NCBI GenBank assembly: GCA_032690845.1
Contig: CM064428.1
Coordinates: 22,976,001-23,040,000, forward strand
DNA: 64,000 nucleotides
Direction: 5' to 3'
From: Eleusine coracana subsp. coracana
Taxonomy: Eukaryota; Streptophyta; Magnoliopsida; Poales; Poaceae
The stretch's first letter is position 1; the number at the start of each line of letters is the position of its first letter. Positions 1-12,280 of the stretch are shown here, one piece after another. The position numbers were made by a program, and so were the translations under genes. Below the pieces are notes generated by a model. That model saw nothing but the letters and a program-made list of their open reading frames with translations. It did not search any database and was not told where the DNA came from.

Positions 1-1265
1 GCTTCTTCATGTTCATGATGCATGGGGTTCCCCTTCCCCCCGCTGTTGCTAGATTGGTGTAGCTAGAAGAAGGTCTGGCCAATGGACAGGTTTTGGTACC
101 GGATCCTGTCCTGCTGGTGGTTGAAATTGCATCTCCTGATCATGCTAAGCTTCCTCCTGCACATTCTGAGGCTACTAGAGGGGGTCCTATTGAATTTTCT
201 CATACAAGAGGAGTGGCATACCAAATTGCACATGCATAAGTTGCAGCCAGTTGAGAGGTTGAATAACAGGCATGTGATGCTTGTGTGGTGCAACTGCACC
301 CAAATTTTTGTATTGTACTTCTATGTTTTGGTCAGCTCCTATAATGGGATGTTGTGGCGCTGCACCCTTGTTCCCAAGTTGTACTTCCGTTGCCTGACCA
401 CCTCCTGGAATAAGCAGGTTTTGAACTGAGGCAGTGGAGATGTCGGAATGATGATCTATCCCTGGGTCCTGAGCTACTGAGGCTGCCTGCCCAACTTGTC
501 CCTGATCAACTTGCTCCTAGTTTGGCCAGACCTGTTGTTGTGGCTGATGTTGTTCATGCTGCTCATTTAAAGGATGTTATGGATGCTGTATGTTCCGAAA
601 CGGATCATTCTCCTCAAAGGGATGTGGGTTGCCATTGTCGATGGCGAAAGGTCCTCATCTCCCAGGTGAACATCCAAAAACTCATTGTTCATAATACAGA
701 GAGGCACAACCCATGACCTGCATTCTCCTCCCCATTATATACCCAATCTAAGCACCATACTCCTGTGAACTATGCTAACACTATCATACATTGCTTCAAC
801 TAGGACTCTAGCTTTGGCTCTTGGGCTTTCTATCCACTGGAGCATCCTAGCAAATCCTGACACCACAGTCTCAATGTACCTTGTCTCCAAATAACCTAGT
901 GGGAAACCAATGAGGACAAGCCAGCCTCTTCTATTATAGGGACAATCACGGTAGTTTAATCCATGATCATGTCTAAGAAAGAGAATTACCATGTCTCCAA
1001 CAAGATGGGGATTCCCAGCCATGAGTTTCTCTCACTCAATCTAACTACCGGGCTGAAATAAACCCACACCATGCAGATGTTATTGGAAAGACTAAATCAT
1101 GAGATGTACCTCGTGTTCAATGTAGGCCCGAATGCCATGCACAAGGTTGGCTATCAGCTGGGGAGGGAGGTTGAAGTCAACGACAGTGATCGTGTAATCT
1201 TCATGTCTTCTACGGATGGGACATGATAGGTTGGCATAGATGCATTGAAGGTAATCTTGTCCACC
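1..1265 (-). pseudogene. Relic of a plant DUF4283-like / transposon-associated protein gene
   Basis: Read on the minus strand, 735-1022 encodes a 95-residue segment with the pattern RDCPYNRRGWLVLIGFP, then ARVLVEAMYDS and VHRSMVLR. Grass proteins of the DUF4283/zinc-knuckle kind, often linked to transposons, have similar segments. Upstream (about 1100-1260, minus) another stretch reads EDYTITVVDFNLPPQLIANL, and downstream (about 600-720) one reads WVVPLCIMNNEFLDVH. The three pieces are in different frames or separated by stops, so this is a decayed gene or contains unremoved introns. The right edge is the insertion site of element D. Nothing convincing is seen in 1-550 except short frames. 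No function can be assigned. Family placement is by memory of the pattern and is weak. Confidence 0.4.
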
Positions 1266-1270
1266 ATCTT
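1266..1270. repeat. Target-site duplication of element D, left copy (ATCTT)
   Basis: The five bases ATCTT directly precede the TGAGAAACC start of D's 5' LTR. The same five bases follow the CTTCA end of D's 3' LTR at 30135-30139. A 5-bp duplication is what Copia integrases produce, so it fixes both ends of D despite the 28.9 kb between them. Confidence 0.85.
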
Positions 1271-1765
1271 TGAGAAACCATGTGGATATGTGCCATGGTT
1301 TGCAATATGTGATGAGTAATTGACATTGGTTGAGTTTGGTGTTTGAGTTAAAATGTGGGAATCTGGGGATTGCATGAGTCTGTGCTTGTCATGGTTTTGA
1401 CTAACCGGACTTGGTAAAGATGTTGGAGAGTTTGCAGGAGATGGGAAATGTGTTTTCTTGTCTCATGATGTGTAGGTCACTGGAGTCAACTTGGTGATCA
1501 ACGACGAGAGGATTGGGCACAAGTAAGAGACTTGGGGTTGGACGATCAGGAGGCCGGGTGAAGTCAAGGGTGATCCACATCGTACATGTGGAGAGGCAAG
1601 AAGCATGAACGGTTTCGCGGTTGTGCCTTAAAACCTAAGGTGGTGATCAAGACGGTGGGGTTGACCAAGTCAAAGGTGATCGGGCATTGGTGCAAGTAGA
1701 GGCTTCCAATGGAATGGAGGCGGGAGAAACATGCCGACGAGGAGGATCACGGGACGAGGTGACAC
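1271..1765 (+). repeat. Element D 5' LTR, first part
   Basis: The sequence matches, in reverse complement, the first part of the element C LTRs (38658 downward and 48231 downward). It starts with the same TGAGAAACCATGTGG. It breaks at 1765 after CACGC, where the Gypsy LTR of E begins, and continues at 18273. Shared blocks include the stretch around 1430-1480, which is the complement of 38455-38530. Confidence 0.85.
1761..1765. repeat. Target-site duplication of element E, left copy (CACGC)
   Basis: CACGC precedes E's TGTTGGC start and recurs at 18268-18272 after its 3' end, inside D's LTR. It proves that E inserted into D. Confidence 0.88.
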
Positions 1766-3121
1766 GCTGTTGGCATCGGAATTTGACCGGTCCCATTAAT
1801 TAGAGGAGGAGGATTGAAATCGGCAAAAGTTAATGAAGTTCAACGGCCGAAAGAAGTCAATTAGCCCGATAGGGTCATTTTATCTCTTTCTATTTTAGTT
1901 TATATTTTGATTAAAAATAAATCTAGTCGGTTTGTTAAGAGTCCTGACTGAGTCGGGCCAGAACCTCTTGCATGAGGTTTATAAATATGTAATAGGGTTT
2001 GTACCAAAAAAACAACACTTTTGTTCAATACAGTTCGGCGCATCGCCAATCTTTCCTACTCGACGAAATTCTTGGCTCGCGTGGGCTGCATCGGCTCCGA
2101 TCTCGGCGAGAGACTTGGATTAGTAAACTTTGGTAATTCTATCAATTTCAACTAGTACTTTCTTATTAATTTGATATTCTAGTTGTTATCGTTAGAATTA
2201 CTAGTTATCCGGTAATTATATTTTCTTTGTACCTATTATATCGACTCTGATTGCGATACTGTCTTAGTTGAAACTGATCTATTGCAATTTTAGTAGGTTC
2301 TACCGGTATATTTTAGATCTATTATTCATGTCACTTTATTGATTTTTATCTATAAATAGGTTAAATCTAGTTCTATCTACCGTGCTTGAATACTGTCTCG
2401 TTTAAGTTCGATCTATTCAAATCAGTAAGGCAACATCGGTTTCAATGTCTTACTGGGTAGATAGGGTTAGATCCGATCTATTTATAGATAAAGTCAATAC
2501 TGTTCTATCGGGACGTTTAGCCGATAGGTTATCACGGTTCAATTGACTTTCTGGTATTTGGACTAGTTGTATTATCTTCTTTGATAAGTCGATTGCCCCT
2601 ATATTATAATAAGATATATTTATAATTTTGAGGCATATTTGCAATACCAGCTAATTAGATCTATCGACTTGGTACTATCGACAGAGTGGGTCTATGCGTA
2701 TTTACTGTAGAACTATCGATTTAGCTCTATCGATTCTGGCACCTCATATCGACTTGGTCAGTTACTTCATGAATATTGTAGGCTTATCGACTCTGGCCTG
2801 TTGATTTAATTCTTTATCAGCATCCATGATTTTAAACTATTTATTGAATTAAATATTGTCGATAAAGCCGATACAATCAGCCGATTAGTTTAATTTCTTT
2901 TATTTTCTTTATTCATATAATAACCTCGGCTGATTTCACGAATAGTGACTATCGGCTTTCTTTATCAGCCTATTCTGGGCTGGTGACCCGCGTCTTCTGA
3001 TCATCCATCTCTTTGTCGATTTGCAGGGGAAATCGACTAGCACGCCCCGGTTTCTTGTATTGAGCCTGCACTGGAGTTAAGCAAATCTCCCAGGTCACGC
3101 GGGGTGATTTTTGTGTCAACA
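1766..3121 (+). repeat. Element E 5' LTR (about 1356 bp)
   Basis: The LTR begins TGTTGG and ends TCAACA (TG...CA). It is followed by TGCTTTTTGGCATGCTCGGTGGGAC, a Gypsy-like primer-binding region. A TATA box lies at 1980-1987. The 3' half is rich in the short motif CTATCGA (about 2655-2790). The last 685 bp are repeated at 17580-18267. Confidence 0.85.
1980..1987 (+). promoter_or_regulatory. TATA box of the E LTR
   Basis: TATAAATA lies about 215 bp into the LTR, in an otherwise ordinary context. This is a plausible RNA polymerase II core promoter, inferred from position and sequence only. Confidence 0.55.
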
Positions 3122-3358
3122 TGCTTTTTGGCATGCTCGGTGGGACCTAGGACTTCAAACTCGACATCATGCCTGAACTTGGAATGCCAAAAGACTAATG
3201 TCAGTGCTGATCTGAAGAATGAACATGTGTTATAGGTTGTTAGAGATGATCTGAATGATGAGGCGAAGGCACAGATTGATCAAAGACTTGCTGAGTTTGA
3301 AAAACTTTTGTTGGGAACTTTAAGCAAAACAAGGCATGGTATTATCTAGAAGGGGAAA

Positions 3359-5414
3359 TTGCCTGCTGCATCCCTTATTGAAGATGATGGTGAGAAGTCA
3401 CTTACTGATAAACCAATAGAAGCTATTAAAGAAGAAACTCTGAGTAACATGATCCACAGAGAAATACATCATGCATTAATTAATCAGTCACCTGTATTGG
3501 TTAATACTTTGAGGACTTTGATTATTCAGAGTGTGGAGGGTTGCGTATTTGATGATCCAGTTCATGGGCCAGTGTATTTTCGTATGACCGGGAATGTTCC
3601 TCGGCCTACAACTCCTATGGTAAGTTCAAGTCAAATGCCTTTAGAGAGTACTCCACCTTCAAAGAATGCTGATGCTGGTACAATAGAAAGGGCACCTCGC
3701 AGGATGATATTGCAGAGGACCACTCCACAAACGCAACCATAGCATTACAGACAAGACACTATAGAGCCGAATGTGATGTACGGTACTACTCCTAATGTAG
3801 AACCGAGTATGTTTGGAATGCCATAGTTATCTGCACTACCAGGATAATTAGGAGGCCATCATATAGTTGTTAATTTTGGCTCTCATATACCAACATCTGG
3901 TACTACATCGACTATCTCAAATGTCAATGTGTCAACTGATGACTGGGCTTCGAAGATTGCAGAAGTGATGAGGGAACAATTTGGATTGAAACCTAACCAA
4001 CAAACGTACATGTATGGACCTCCGTGTCCTCCAAACTATGATTTGATTCCTATGCCAAGCCGATACAAGCCGCCAGAGTTTACTAAGTTCACTGGACAAG
4101 ATAACACTACTACAGTTGAGCATATTAGCCGATTTTTAGTGTAGTGTGGAGAAGCTGGTAACACTGAGGCATTGAAGATCAGGTTGTTTCCATTGTCCTT
4201 CTCTGGACTAGCATTTTCTTGGTTCGCATCGTTGCCCCCGAATTCAATTATTACTTGGGCCGATCTCAAATAGAAATTTCACAAGTACTTCTTCGCTGAA
4301 ACTAGAGTGATGAGGCTATCCGATTTGATTGCTGTAAGGCAGAAGGCTAGAGAATCTGTACATGATTATGTGCAGAGATTTAGAGACGTGCACAATAAAT
4401 GTTTTAGCCTACAATTAACTGATACTCAGATGATAGAGATAACATTTAATGGTCTAGTTGCACCTCTAAGGGAAAAGTTTCCTTCGGCCGAATTTGAAAG
4501 TCTATCCCAGTTAGTGCAGAAGGTGTGTATTCAAGAGAACCTGACTCGGGTGGCACAATCAAGGCCAATTCAAGTCAACTACAATGATTATGAGTCTGAA
4601 TCTGGTGAAGATGTTGAAGAAGTTAATATGACTGAGTGGACTAGGAACAAGAATGTGATGTCGTGCCCATGGGTAAAACAGAATGAGCTAGAGGAAAAGT
4701 ATGATTTTGATTACCAAGGCTGATAAGATATTTGATATGTTATTGCAGGAAAAGCACATTCAATTGCCATCCAATCATGTGATACCTCCTGCTGAAGAAT
4801 TGAAGAAGATGAGATACTGTAAGAGGCACAATTTGCCCTCTCATAATACTAATGATTGCAAGGTATTCAGGAGACAGATTTAGACGACCATTGAGCAGGG
4901 GAAGATAAAATTCAGTAAAGGTACTATGAAAATTGATGGGCATCCTTTCCCTGCAAATGTCAACATGGCTGGTATCAACAATGTGGAAGCATTTATCAAG
5001 AGATATCAGAAAAAGAGAGACAAGGAAGTGAAGGAGTCACAGTTTGATCCACATTGGGAGTGCCCATTCTTTCAATATTGCTGGGATCACAATATGAAGC
5101 TGCCATCAATCGACAATTATCCTGGATGCAGTAAGCGTGCAGATCATATATATAGAGAAGCTATAGTAAATCATTGGCACCAACATCATGTGACGATTCC
5201 AAAGAGTCGATGGTGGGATCACCCGTTTGACATTAGAGGGTTTCTGCGCTTGATCAACTCAGAACCAAGAAAGCAAGCGACAAGGCCAAATTTGATAAGA
5301 AAGTCGATGAGGAGATGCAAGAGGGACAAGAGCACGCTAATCAATGGTGCTTGTCTGGTATTTTCTCTAAGAGTCAGAAATGTAGGATACAGAGAATGTG
5401 TTGCAGGCAGATAA
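3359..5414 (+). pseudogene. Element E gag (capsid/nucleocapsid), decayed
   Basis: Frame 2 runs from 3359 with stops near 3740, 3823, 4142 and 4270. It then resumes at 4307-4723 with a typical Retrotrans_gag stretch (LIAVRQKARESVHDYVQRFR, then FNGLVAPLREKFPS). From 4701 the protein continues in frame 0 (to 4883, then 4926-5414). That part holds the cysteine/histidine cluster CPFFQYCWDHNMKLPS followed by YPGC, a zinc-binding-like block common in this Gypsy family. The protein would be the virus-like particle shell. At least four stops and one frameshift make it nonfunctional. The 3122-3358 leader has no gene. Confidence 0.75.
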
Positions 5415-6116
5415 GGGCTAGCCAATATTATTATGAAGATGATGATCAGCCACCAAAGAAAGTATGGAGGCCAAAGGTGAAATCGCAGATACATGCGACA
5501 AGTGCTTCAATGGACATGGTGATGGTGTTGCCACAAGAATTCATGGCTTCGGTAGAAGTGTTGTTTGCTGTTGAAGAAAATGAACCTCAACTCATATTTG
5601 ATTCTCTGCAAGCAGTATTTGATAAACCAGATGAGTCCAGACATCGACACGTAAAGGCTTTGTACTTAAAAGGTTTTGTTAATAGGATGCCGATGGGGAA
5701 AATGATGGTTGATGGAGGTGTTGCAGTGAATATTATGCCGATCACTACTATCAGGAAATATGATTCTTAGGGATTATGGTGGTCGTACTGTAGTAGCCAA
5801 AGGAGTTTTGAATGTGGAGCTCACAATAGGCAGTAAAACTTTGTCGGTTACTTTCTTTGTGATTGATGGAAAGGGGACCTATAGTCTTCTATTGGGACGT
5901 GATTGGATTCATGCTAATTGTCGTGTTCCATCGACAATGGACCAGTCTATGATCCAATGGATTGGCGATCGAGTGGAGGTAATCCCGGACGATGAAACCG
6001 TCAATGTCGCATCGGCCGATTTAGTACCATGGCACGCGAATGATATGAAGTGTTTGTATGGCAAGATTTGGGATGGAGACTGTCGAGACTTAATCTCGGC
6101 AATAGACATAGGGTAG
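5315..6116 (+). pseudogene. Element E aspartic protease region, frameshifted
   Basis: Frame 2 (5315-5770) carries VDGGVAVNIMPITTIRK, the active-site loop, with the catalytic Asp at 5711-5713. After a frameshift, frame 0 (5760-6116) continues with a strand-rich segment and LLLGRDWIHANCRVPSTMD, the C-terminal protease signature of this Gypsy family. The protease would cleave the Gag-Pol polyprotein. There is no RT, RNase H or integrase after 6117: the reading is cut off by unrelated sequence. Confidence 0.75.
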
Positions 6117-6124
6117 TTCATCTA

Positions 6125-8017
6125 TGAGGATTTATAGGTAGGATAGGGGTATGCGTGAGATCGAGAGACGATGGTAACACAAGACGCCGATTTAGACAGG
6201 TTCAGGCCTCCCGAAGGATAATAACCCTACGTCCTGTGTTCTTGGGTATTTGTATTGATATATCTAGATCTAAAGATCTAGAAGAGAAGGGTAGACCTAG
6301 ACGATGATGTCTAGTTGTGTCTATTCTATGTCCCGTGTGGGATCTATCTAATTAAGGACTTGTCTGTTCCTTGTCTAATTGTGCTGTGGCTTGTCTCTAT
6401 ACTCTTGTCTAATTGAGCTTGTCCCTAGACTCTTGTCTAATTGAGCTTGTCTCTAGACTCTTGTCTAATTGAGCTTGTCCCTTGAGGAGGACCCCTGCCC
6501 CTCCTTATAAATCTGGGGGGACAGGGTAACATGGCATAGTCCTAGTCGGTCTATTGTTCTTATCCTAGTAGGAGTCTATGCCTACTTTCCTTCTACGTGA
6601 GGTACCCCGGGTACATGTCATCGACAGAAGCCCCCGAGAGTCTTGCAAGCTTGATGATAATCTTTAGTAGCTTCCCGACTGGTTTATGCCATATAGAATG
6701 CTTTAGCTTTGTATCAGTGAGCTTGTGAGAATCTCAAAGATCCAAAAATGTCTTCGAGAAATCAACTGGTGCACCGATTAGGTGCACCTAATTAGGTGTA
6801 GCCCCCGACTATTGTATCATTTGGAAACTACAAATAATGCAAGAGTCCAAATCAAGAATAGTCGTGTTGGCTCTCTTTAAGGAAAAAACACTCAAATCAT
6901 CAAATCCGAGTGATAACTAACTCAGTAGAATGATGTCAATCACTACCGAGTGATATATAATTCAGATGAGTGACTTTAATCACCGATGAGTGGTTGATGA
7001 CTCAAGCCAATGACTTCAATCATTGCCGAGTGCTATATAACATATTCGGGTGACATCAATCACAGCCGAGTGAACGTAGGCTTATGACATCAATCATAGC
7101 CAAATGACATAATCTTTGGCCGAGTGGCCTATGAGTGATTTATGAATCAAACGGGTGACTTCAATCACAGTCGAATGATTATGTTCTAAATAGGTGACTT
7201 CAATCACAACTGAATGAACTAGGCTTTACGACATCAATCATTGTCAAGTACTAAGTTACCATGACTTCATTCATGATTAAGTAACCTTTCCATAATAATT
7301 GTAATCACTCATATCTTTGAGCTTTATTTTCACTATTATAGACTGACTTCAATCAGCCGAGTGATGCTCGATATTTCGCGTATATGACCATCAAGTCATA
7401 GCGACATGATCATCAAATCATGCTTTGAATGATTATGGCATCAACCATATTTGATAAAGCACTTCTCTTCAAGGAAGCACATATTGATAGAGTGACCATC
7501 AAGCCACTATCATATGATCATCAAATCATATATTTATATATTATGGCATCAACCATAAATTTGATATAAAGTGCTTCTCTTCAAAGAAGCCCCCGAGACA
7601 ATCGCCGTTATGAGTGTTGGTCATGCTCAACTCAGAATATCATGTCTGAGTGGCAATGGTACTTAACTCATGACGATAAGGTCGAGTGAAGAAGACAGTC
7701 AAGGTTGTTGTAGCTGCCGACCGCTAATGATGTAGGAATCACTCGAAGTCGTGATGACCGAGTGAAGCTGACAGTCTGACATGTGGCCGATCGATGGTGG
7801 CGGTCAGATATGATGTGGCAGACTGATGGCGGCAGTCAGATTTGATGTAGCTGACAAGCAAAAGTAGTCGGAGCTGTAAGCCGACCGATGAAGGCAGTCC
7901 ATGTTAGCATGGCCGACCGATGAAAGCGGTCGGAGCTGGTAATGCTGACCGATGAAGACAAGGAAATCACTCTATATCGAGTGGTGTATCCGCCTATCCA
8001 TCATTGATGTTTCTCAC
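6125..8017 (-). mobile_element. Fragment F: LTR-like block of an unidentified Gypsy-type element
   Basis: Read on the minus strand, the block contains a stretch (about 6160-6240) resembling the LTR tail of widespread grass Gypsy elements, with a Cys/Gly-coding-like CCTTCGGGAGGCC and AACCTGTCTAAATCGG. There is also AAGCCCCCGAG-type sequence at 6628 and 7588. Candidate termini are TGAGGATTT at 6125 and TCTCACA near 8017 (TG...CA), but no matching TSD was found. It contains a degenerate array of GTGACTTCAATCAC-like units (6900-7360) and later GGCGGTCAG-type units (7760-7960). There are no open frames of interest. The boundaries are guesses. Confidence 0.4.
6900..7360. repeat. Degenerate short repeats with core GAGTGACTTCAATCAC
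   Basis: Units of roughly 40-50 bp repeat the words GTGACTTCAATCAC or GTGACATCAATCAC, followed by AGCCGAGTGA. At least eight recognisable copies occur between 6930 and 7350, each with its own substitutions. Many copies begin GTGA and end TCAC, so the core is partly self-complementary. Confidence 0.6.
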
Positions 8018-8326
8018 AATAAAGGAAATTAAAATGATTAGTTATAATTAACATTGTTTGTTTGAAAACTTATATTTATAAGCCAAACAAATCAGTCAAT
8101 TGAAAAGTCAAGTGTGTATCCATTTAAGACCTCTCTATGTCGTTCCATCTCTCAACTTTTCAAGACAATGTAATTAGCCACCTAAAATCCTATGGGCATG
8201 AGGAGTCACGGAGTAGTCTTTATATATACAAAGCATGATGAGAATTACCCTAGATCTTGCTCACTTCTACTCTTCATTTCTTACTTTGCTCGGGACGAGC
8301 AAAGTCCTAAGCGTGGGGAGGGGGGG

Positions 8327-9917
8327 TGTTGGTAGTCGTAAATTCCCATTTTTGACTACCAATTTCCAATAAAAAGGTGGAAATTGGTGAAATATAATGA
8401 AAATATAATGAAAATAATCTTTACACTCATGAGTTCTACAAGCTTTGGTGAAATATGTGGTTGCAGGTGCTATAGGGTCAAAATTATGTAAAAACATGAA
8501 GAAACGCCCCGTCGGCCGATACTATCGTGAAACAGCCGGCCGACAGGGTCGTATGAGTCTGAAATCAGGGGCCGGTAGGGTTGTGATGGCTGAAATCAGA
8601 ACTCAGCCGATAGGGTCATATCACGCCGAAATCAGCCACCTGACGGGTTAAAACAGAGTCTCATCAAGCTGAACCATTCGACCTAGCCGACCCTGCAAAA
8701 CACTCCACCATGAGGCCATTTTCCATCCCCAGACTAAGGAGGGTAAAAAGTGGAGAAGTAAAGAAGGCACCCACGTGGCACAACTTGGACAAGTGAAGGA
8801 ATGACCCGGAGGGGGACAACACCAAAAATGGGCCGCCGACCGGCCTGCCAGGCCACCCAGCCTACCCCGCCGCCCGGCCTGGGACTATTCCTCCCAGGGT
8901 GTCAGCCCACTTGGCCCATCATGCCAACCAATGCCAAGTGGATAAGGCGGTTGAAAACCGACCAATCAACCATCATCCGGACCAAATCTGAGCCGTCCGA
9001 GGGAAGGCGGTCGAGAAACCCGGCCTGACCTACCGCCCGGCGGTGCATGCCGCCTGGCATGCCCAGCCGCCCACCGACTCTCCTTCACCTACAAGTACCC
9101 GCCAAGTCTTTGCCACCTATAAATAGAAGGGGAATTTGGCAGAAAAGATCAATAATTGAAGAGGAGAACAACAAGCGCCACACTGCAGAAATGTATAAGA
9201 ATAGGGAGTGAGGGTGAGAGGTAGAAGTCCGGGAGGGAGCCGGAGATGTCGATTCCTTCTCCACCTTGTGCCTCGGGGATGATTCTCCACCAAGAGTAGA
9301 GTCCCCGTCCTTCAGTCGGGTAACATGTAGACATTCTTTTGTTCATTTAATCATTAAAGCTTCCTTTATTTATATCTTGTTTATGGGTTCTTAGTCCATG
9401 TTAGATAAAGTCTTTTACTTTATTTGACTATGGTTACTCTGCCTTTAGTTAACAAGGTTAGAGTAGTAATTATAAGTGTATACGTGGTGTATAGACTTAG
9501 AATTATCTAAGTTTGCTCCCAACCCCATAGGCTATGTGGTCGGTAGTTAGGTGGTGACAGCACTGAGCTATCCTTTGTATTCCACCACGTTCAAGTTGGG
9601 CTCGTAGGCGTTGATGGTAGTTTTACCCGAGGTCCCTTCTCACCCCTTTCTGCACCTCGGACAACTATGCCCTGAAGTAAACAAGAATAAATATTAGAGT
9701 TTGATAATTATTTGGAATAAGTTGTCACATGAAGCCAAGGCTGGAGGACTCTCTCAACCCGTTGTTATCCTTCTCTTTTGTTCACTAGAATTGGATTAGG
9801 ATAGAATCTCACTTCTCGTTCCCCATGGATTCAATGCCTTGGAATACTCCCGGGTGAAGGCTACATCAGCATTCGTACGCTTGCAGATTTCTTTATTAGG
9901 CATAAGGATTGCCAACA
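8327..9917 (+). repeat. Element G 3' LTR (about 1591 bp)
   Basis: TG...CA termini at 8327 and 9917. There is a TATA box TATAAATA at 9118-9125. U3 has a GC-rich stretch (8500-9060) with repeated GCCGG/CCGAC words. The start is fixed by the adjacent purine tract and the end by GCCAACA. Confidence 0.65.
9118..9125 (+). promoter_or_regulatory. TATA box of the G LTR
   Basis: TATAAATA follows CCACC and precedes GAAGGGG. It lies about 790 bp into the LTR, a normal spacing for a long U3. Confidence 0.55.
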
Positions 9918-10825
9918 ATGTACATTGTCACTGTAGACATGCACCATCGTTGTTCTTCTCCATGTTGGTGTAGATGTTCTTCTTGTGATCTTCATTATTC
10001 ATCTCGTAGAATCTTCATGTTCCTTCCTCCTGTTCTCCTCCCCCTTTGTGTTATCGATCGTCTTCATGTTCCTTCTCCCTCTTTGATCTAGACTTGGCTT
10101 TTGGATCTTCATGTTTCTTCTCCCCCTTTGTCACCTATCACCAAAAACCACACCAAAACGTAATGAAACCAAGAGGCATAAGATAGTTGGCAAGAGTTTG
10201 GATAACTCCTCCTTTCATGGTGCTCCTCCTTGGTCGTAGTGGCATTCCCTCATAGCTCCCCCTACACTTATGACTCAGCAACATATTTTCTCAAATGTGC
10301 AAGGGTTAGTCATTAGAGAGTTGAGAATGTATGAGCCACTTGTCTTTGAGCCGCATGAGTAGATTTAACCTCGGTGCTCGGTCGAACATGGCTCAATGGA
10401 CATGAAGCATAAATATCACTATTTGATCATCTAGAGAGTCATGTACTCACATTGTAACTGAGTAACTCCCCTAGACACATGCTTGAGAGCATGTATGGTA
10501 TCACAATGCAAAGATGCATAAATGCAAAGAATGCAAATGCAACAAGTATACAATGCATGATGCGATGCTAAAGAACAGAGAGAGAACCGCTACAAACCAA
10601 AGTGTCAACAATGAGTTGTTACCTTCTCAAGCTTGCTCACAATGGACCAGTCTTCAAAGCCTTGGGTACACCGTGAACCACCTTCCCAAGCTTGACCCAT
10701 GTCCATTGCTATCTCGAGAAGGTCTAAAGTCAACCTACAAAAGAAGAGGAACAAGCACAAACAAAGACACAAACAAGAACAAACAAACACTATACATATT
10801 TACAAAGGACAAGCTCAAGGGTTAC
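9918..10825 (-). other. Element H 3' noncoding region
   Basis: There is no supported gene. On the minus strand the stretch holds repeated purine tracts (complements of CTCCCCCTTTG at about 10038 and 10127, CTCCCCCTA near 10257) with TTCATGTTCCTTCTCC-like words between them. Multiple polypurine-like tracts between pol and the 3' LTR are a Sirevirus trait. Confidence 0.6.
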
Positions 10826-12280
10826 TCATGTGAAGTTGGAGAGGTCGAGAACATTGAGTTCTCCCCTTAGCTTGTTGAAGGTCTTCTCATCGAGTGGCTT
10901 GGTAAAGATGTCCGCCAATTGTTCATGAGTTCGCACGCTCACCAACTCGATGTCCTTCTTCTCAACATGATCTCTTATGAAGTGATGTCTCACTTGAATG
11001 TGATTTGCATGACCATGATATCCCATCTTGAGGACCATCTTGATTGCCGCCTCACTATCATAATATAGTGGCATTTGAGTATAGTTGAGGCCATAGTCCG
11101 AGAGTGTTTGCCTCATGTAAAGGAGTTGTGCACAACATGCTCCCACCGCCATATACTCCGCTTTGGCGGTGGATAGAGCCACCGAGTTTTGCTTCTTTGA
11201 GCTCCAAGATAGTACAGATCTTCCAAGAAATTGGCAACCTCCCGATGTACTCTTTCTACTCACTTTGCAACCCATGAAGTCCGAATCCAAATACCCAAGT
11301 CACTTTCCTCCAGGATACCATAGGCCCATGGTGGGTGTGTACTTGAGGTATCTCATTATTCTCTTCACGGCCTTCAAGTGTGACTCTTTTGGATTTGCTT
11401 GATAGCGTGCACACAAGCACACACTAAACATGTTATCCGGTTTTGAAGCGGTGAGATAGAGCAAAGACCCAATTATTGAACTATAGAGCTTGGGGTTCAC
11501 CGGTTTTCTCTTCACATCATCATCCAAGGGTTTGCTTGTAGCCATAGGAGTATGCAAGGGCTTGCAATTTTCCATGTTGAATCTCTTGAGAAGGTCCTTG
11601 GTATACTTCTCTTGAAAGATGAAATTTCCCTCTCTCAATTGCTTGACTTGAAAACCAAGGAACATATGCAACTCTCCAATCATTGACATTTGAAATTCCC
11701 TGGCCATCATCTCTCGAAACTCCTCATTGAACTTCTCATTTGTTGACCCGTGGATGATATCATCCACATAGATTTGGCACACAAAGAGATCCTTCCCAAC
11801 ATGCCTTGTGAACAAGGTGCTATCAATGCTTCCAATTGTGAATCTATTTTTGAGTAGGAAGTTCCTCAGGTGTTCATATCATGCCCTAGGTGCTTGCTTA
11901 AGGCCATAGAGAGCTTTCTTCAATTTGTACACATGTCTTGGATGTTTTGGGTCCTCAAACCCTGGAGGTTGTTCCACATAGACTTTCTCATTGATCTCCC
12001 CATTCAAGAAGGCACCTTTGACATCCATTTGAAAGAGCTTGAAGCCATTGTGTGATGCATAGGCAAGCAAGATCCGAATAGCTTCAAGACAGGCCACGGG
12101 AGCAAAGGTTTCTTCAAAGTCAATCCCCGCCACTTGAGAATATTCCTTAGCTACTAGGCGATCCTTGTTCTTGACAATTGCTCCGTTCTCATCTTGCTTG
12201 TTCTTGAAGACCCACTTGGTGCCAACCACATTATGACTCTTGGGCCTCTCAACATATTTTCATACTTTGCACCTCTTGAA
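10826..12280 (-). pseudogene. Element H reverse transcriptase and RNase H
   Basis: Minus strand. 12229-11879 gives the RT fingers and palm start with MDVKGAFLNG (motif A Asp present) and ALYGLKQAPRA. After a frame break, 11815-11300 carries YVDDIIHGS, the intact catalytic Y-x-D-D box, and SMIGELHMFLGFQVKQL. RNase H follows at 11290-10826: LDSDF (first catalytic Asp), KSTSGGCQFLG, STAKAEYMAVG (Glu), YYDSEAAIK (Asp) and ADIFTKPL. It would copy the RNA and degrade the template. It has at least two frame breaks. Among the RTs in the window, this one keeps the catalytic motifs best. Confidence 0.85.

Larger units (their letters stand above)
8018..9917 (+). mobile_element. Element G: 3' end and LTR of a Gypsy-type retrotransposon
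   Basis: A purine tract (GCGTGGGGAGGGGGGG, about 8311-8326) preceded by GCTCGGGACGAGCAAAGTCC is the polypurine-tract context of several grass Gypsy elements. It is followed at once by TGTTGGTAGTCG, an LTR start. The LTR runs to CCAACA at 9917. Only about 300 bp of internal sequence lie to the left, with no coding sequence, so G is 5'-truncated. No second LTR is in the window. Confidence 0.6.

Noticed and set aside
522..716. 64-residue plus-strand frame
   Set aside because: It lies opposite the minus-strand relic, which has the recognisable protein pattern. Treated as a shadow.
6118..8020. Complete LTR with target duplication for fragment F
   Set aside because: Possible TG and CA ends exist, but flanking five-base words do not match and no internal region is attached.
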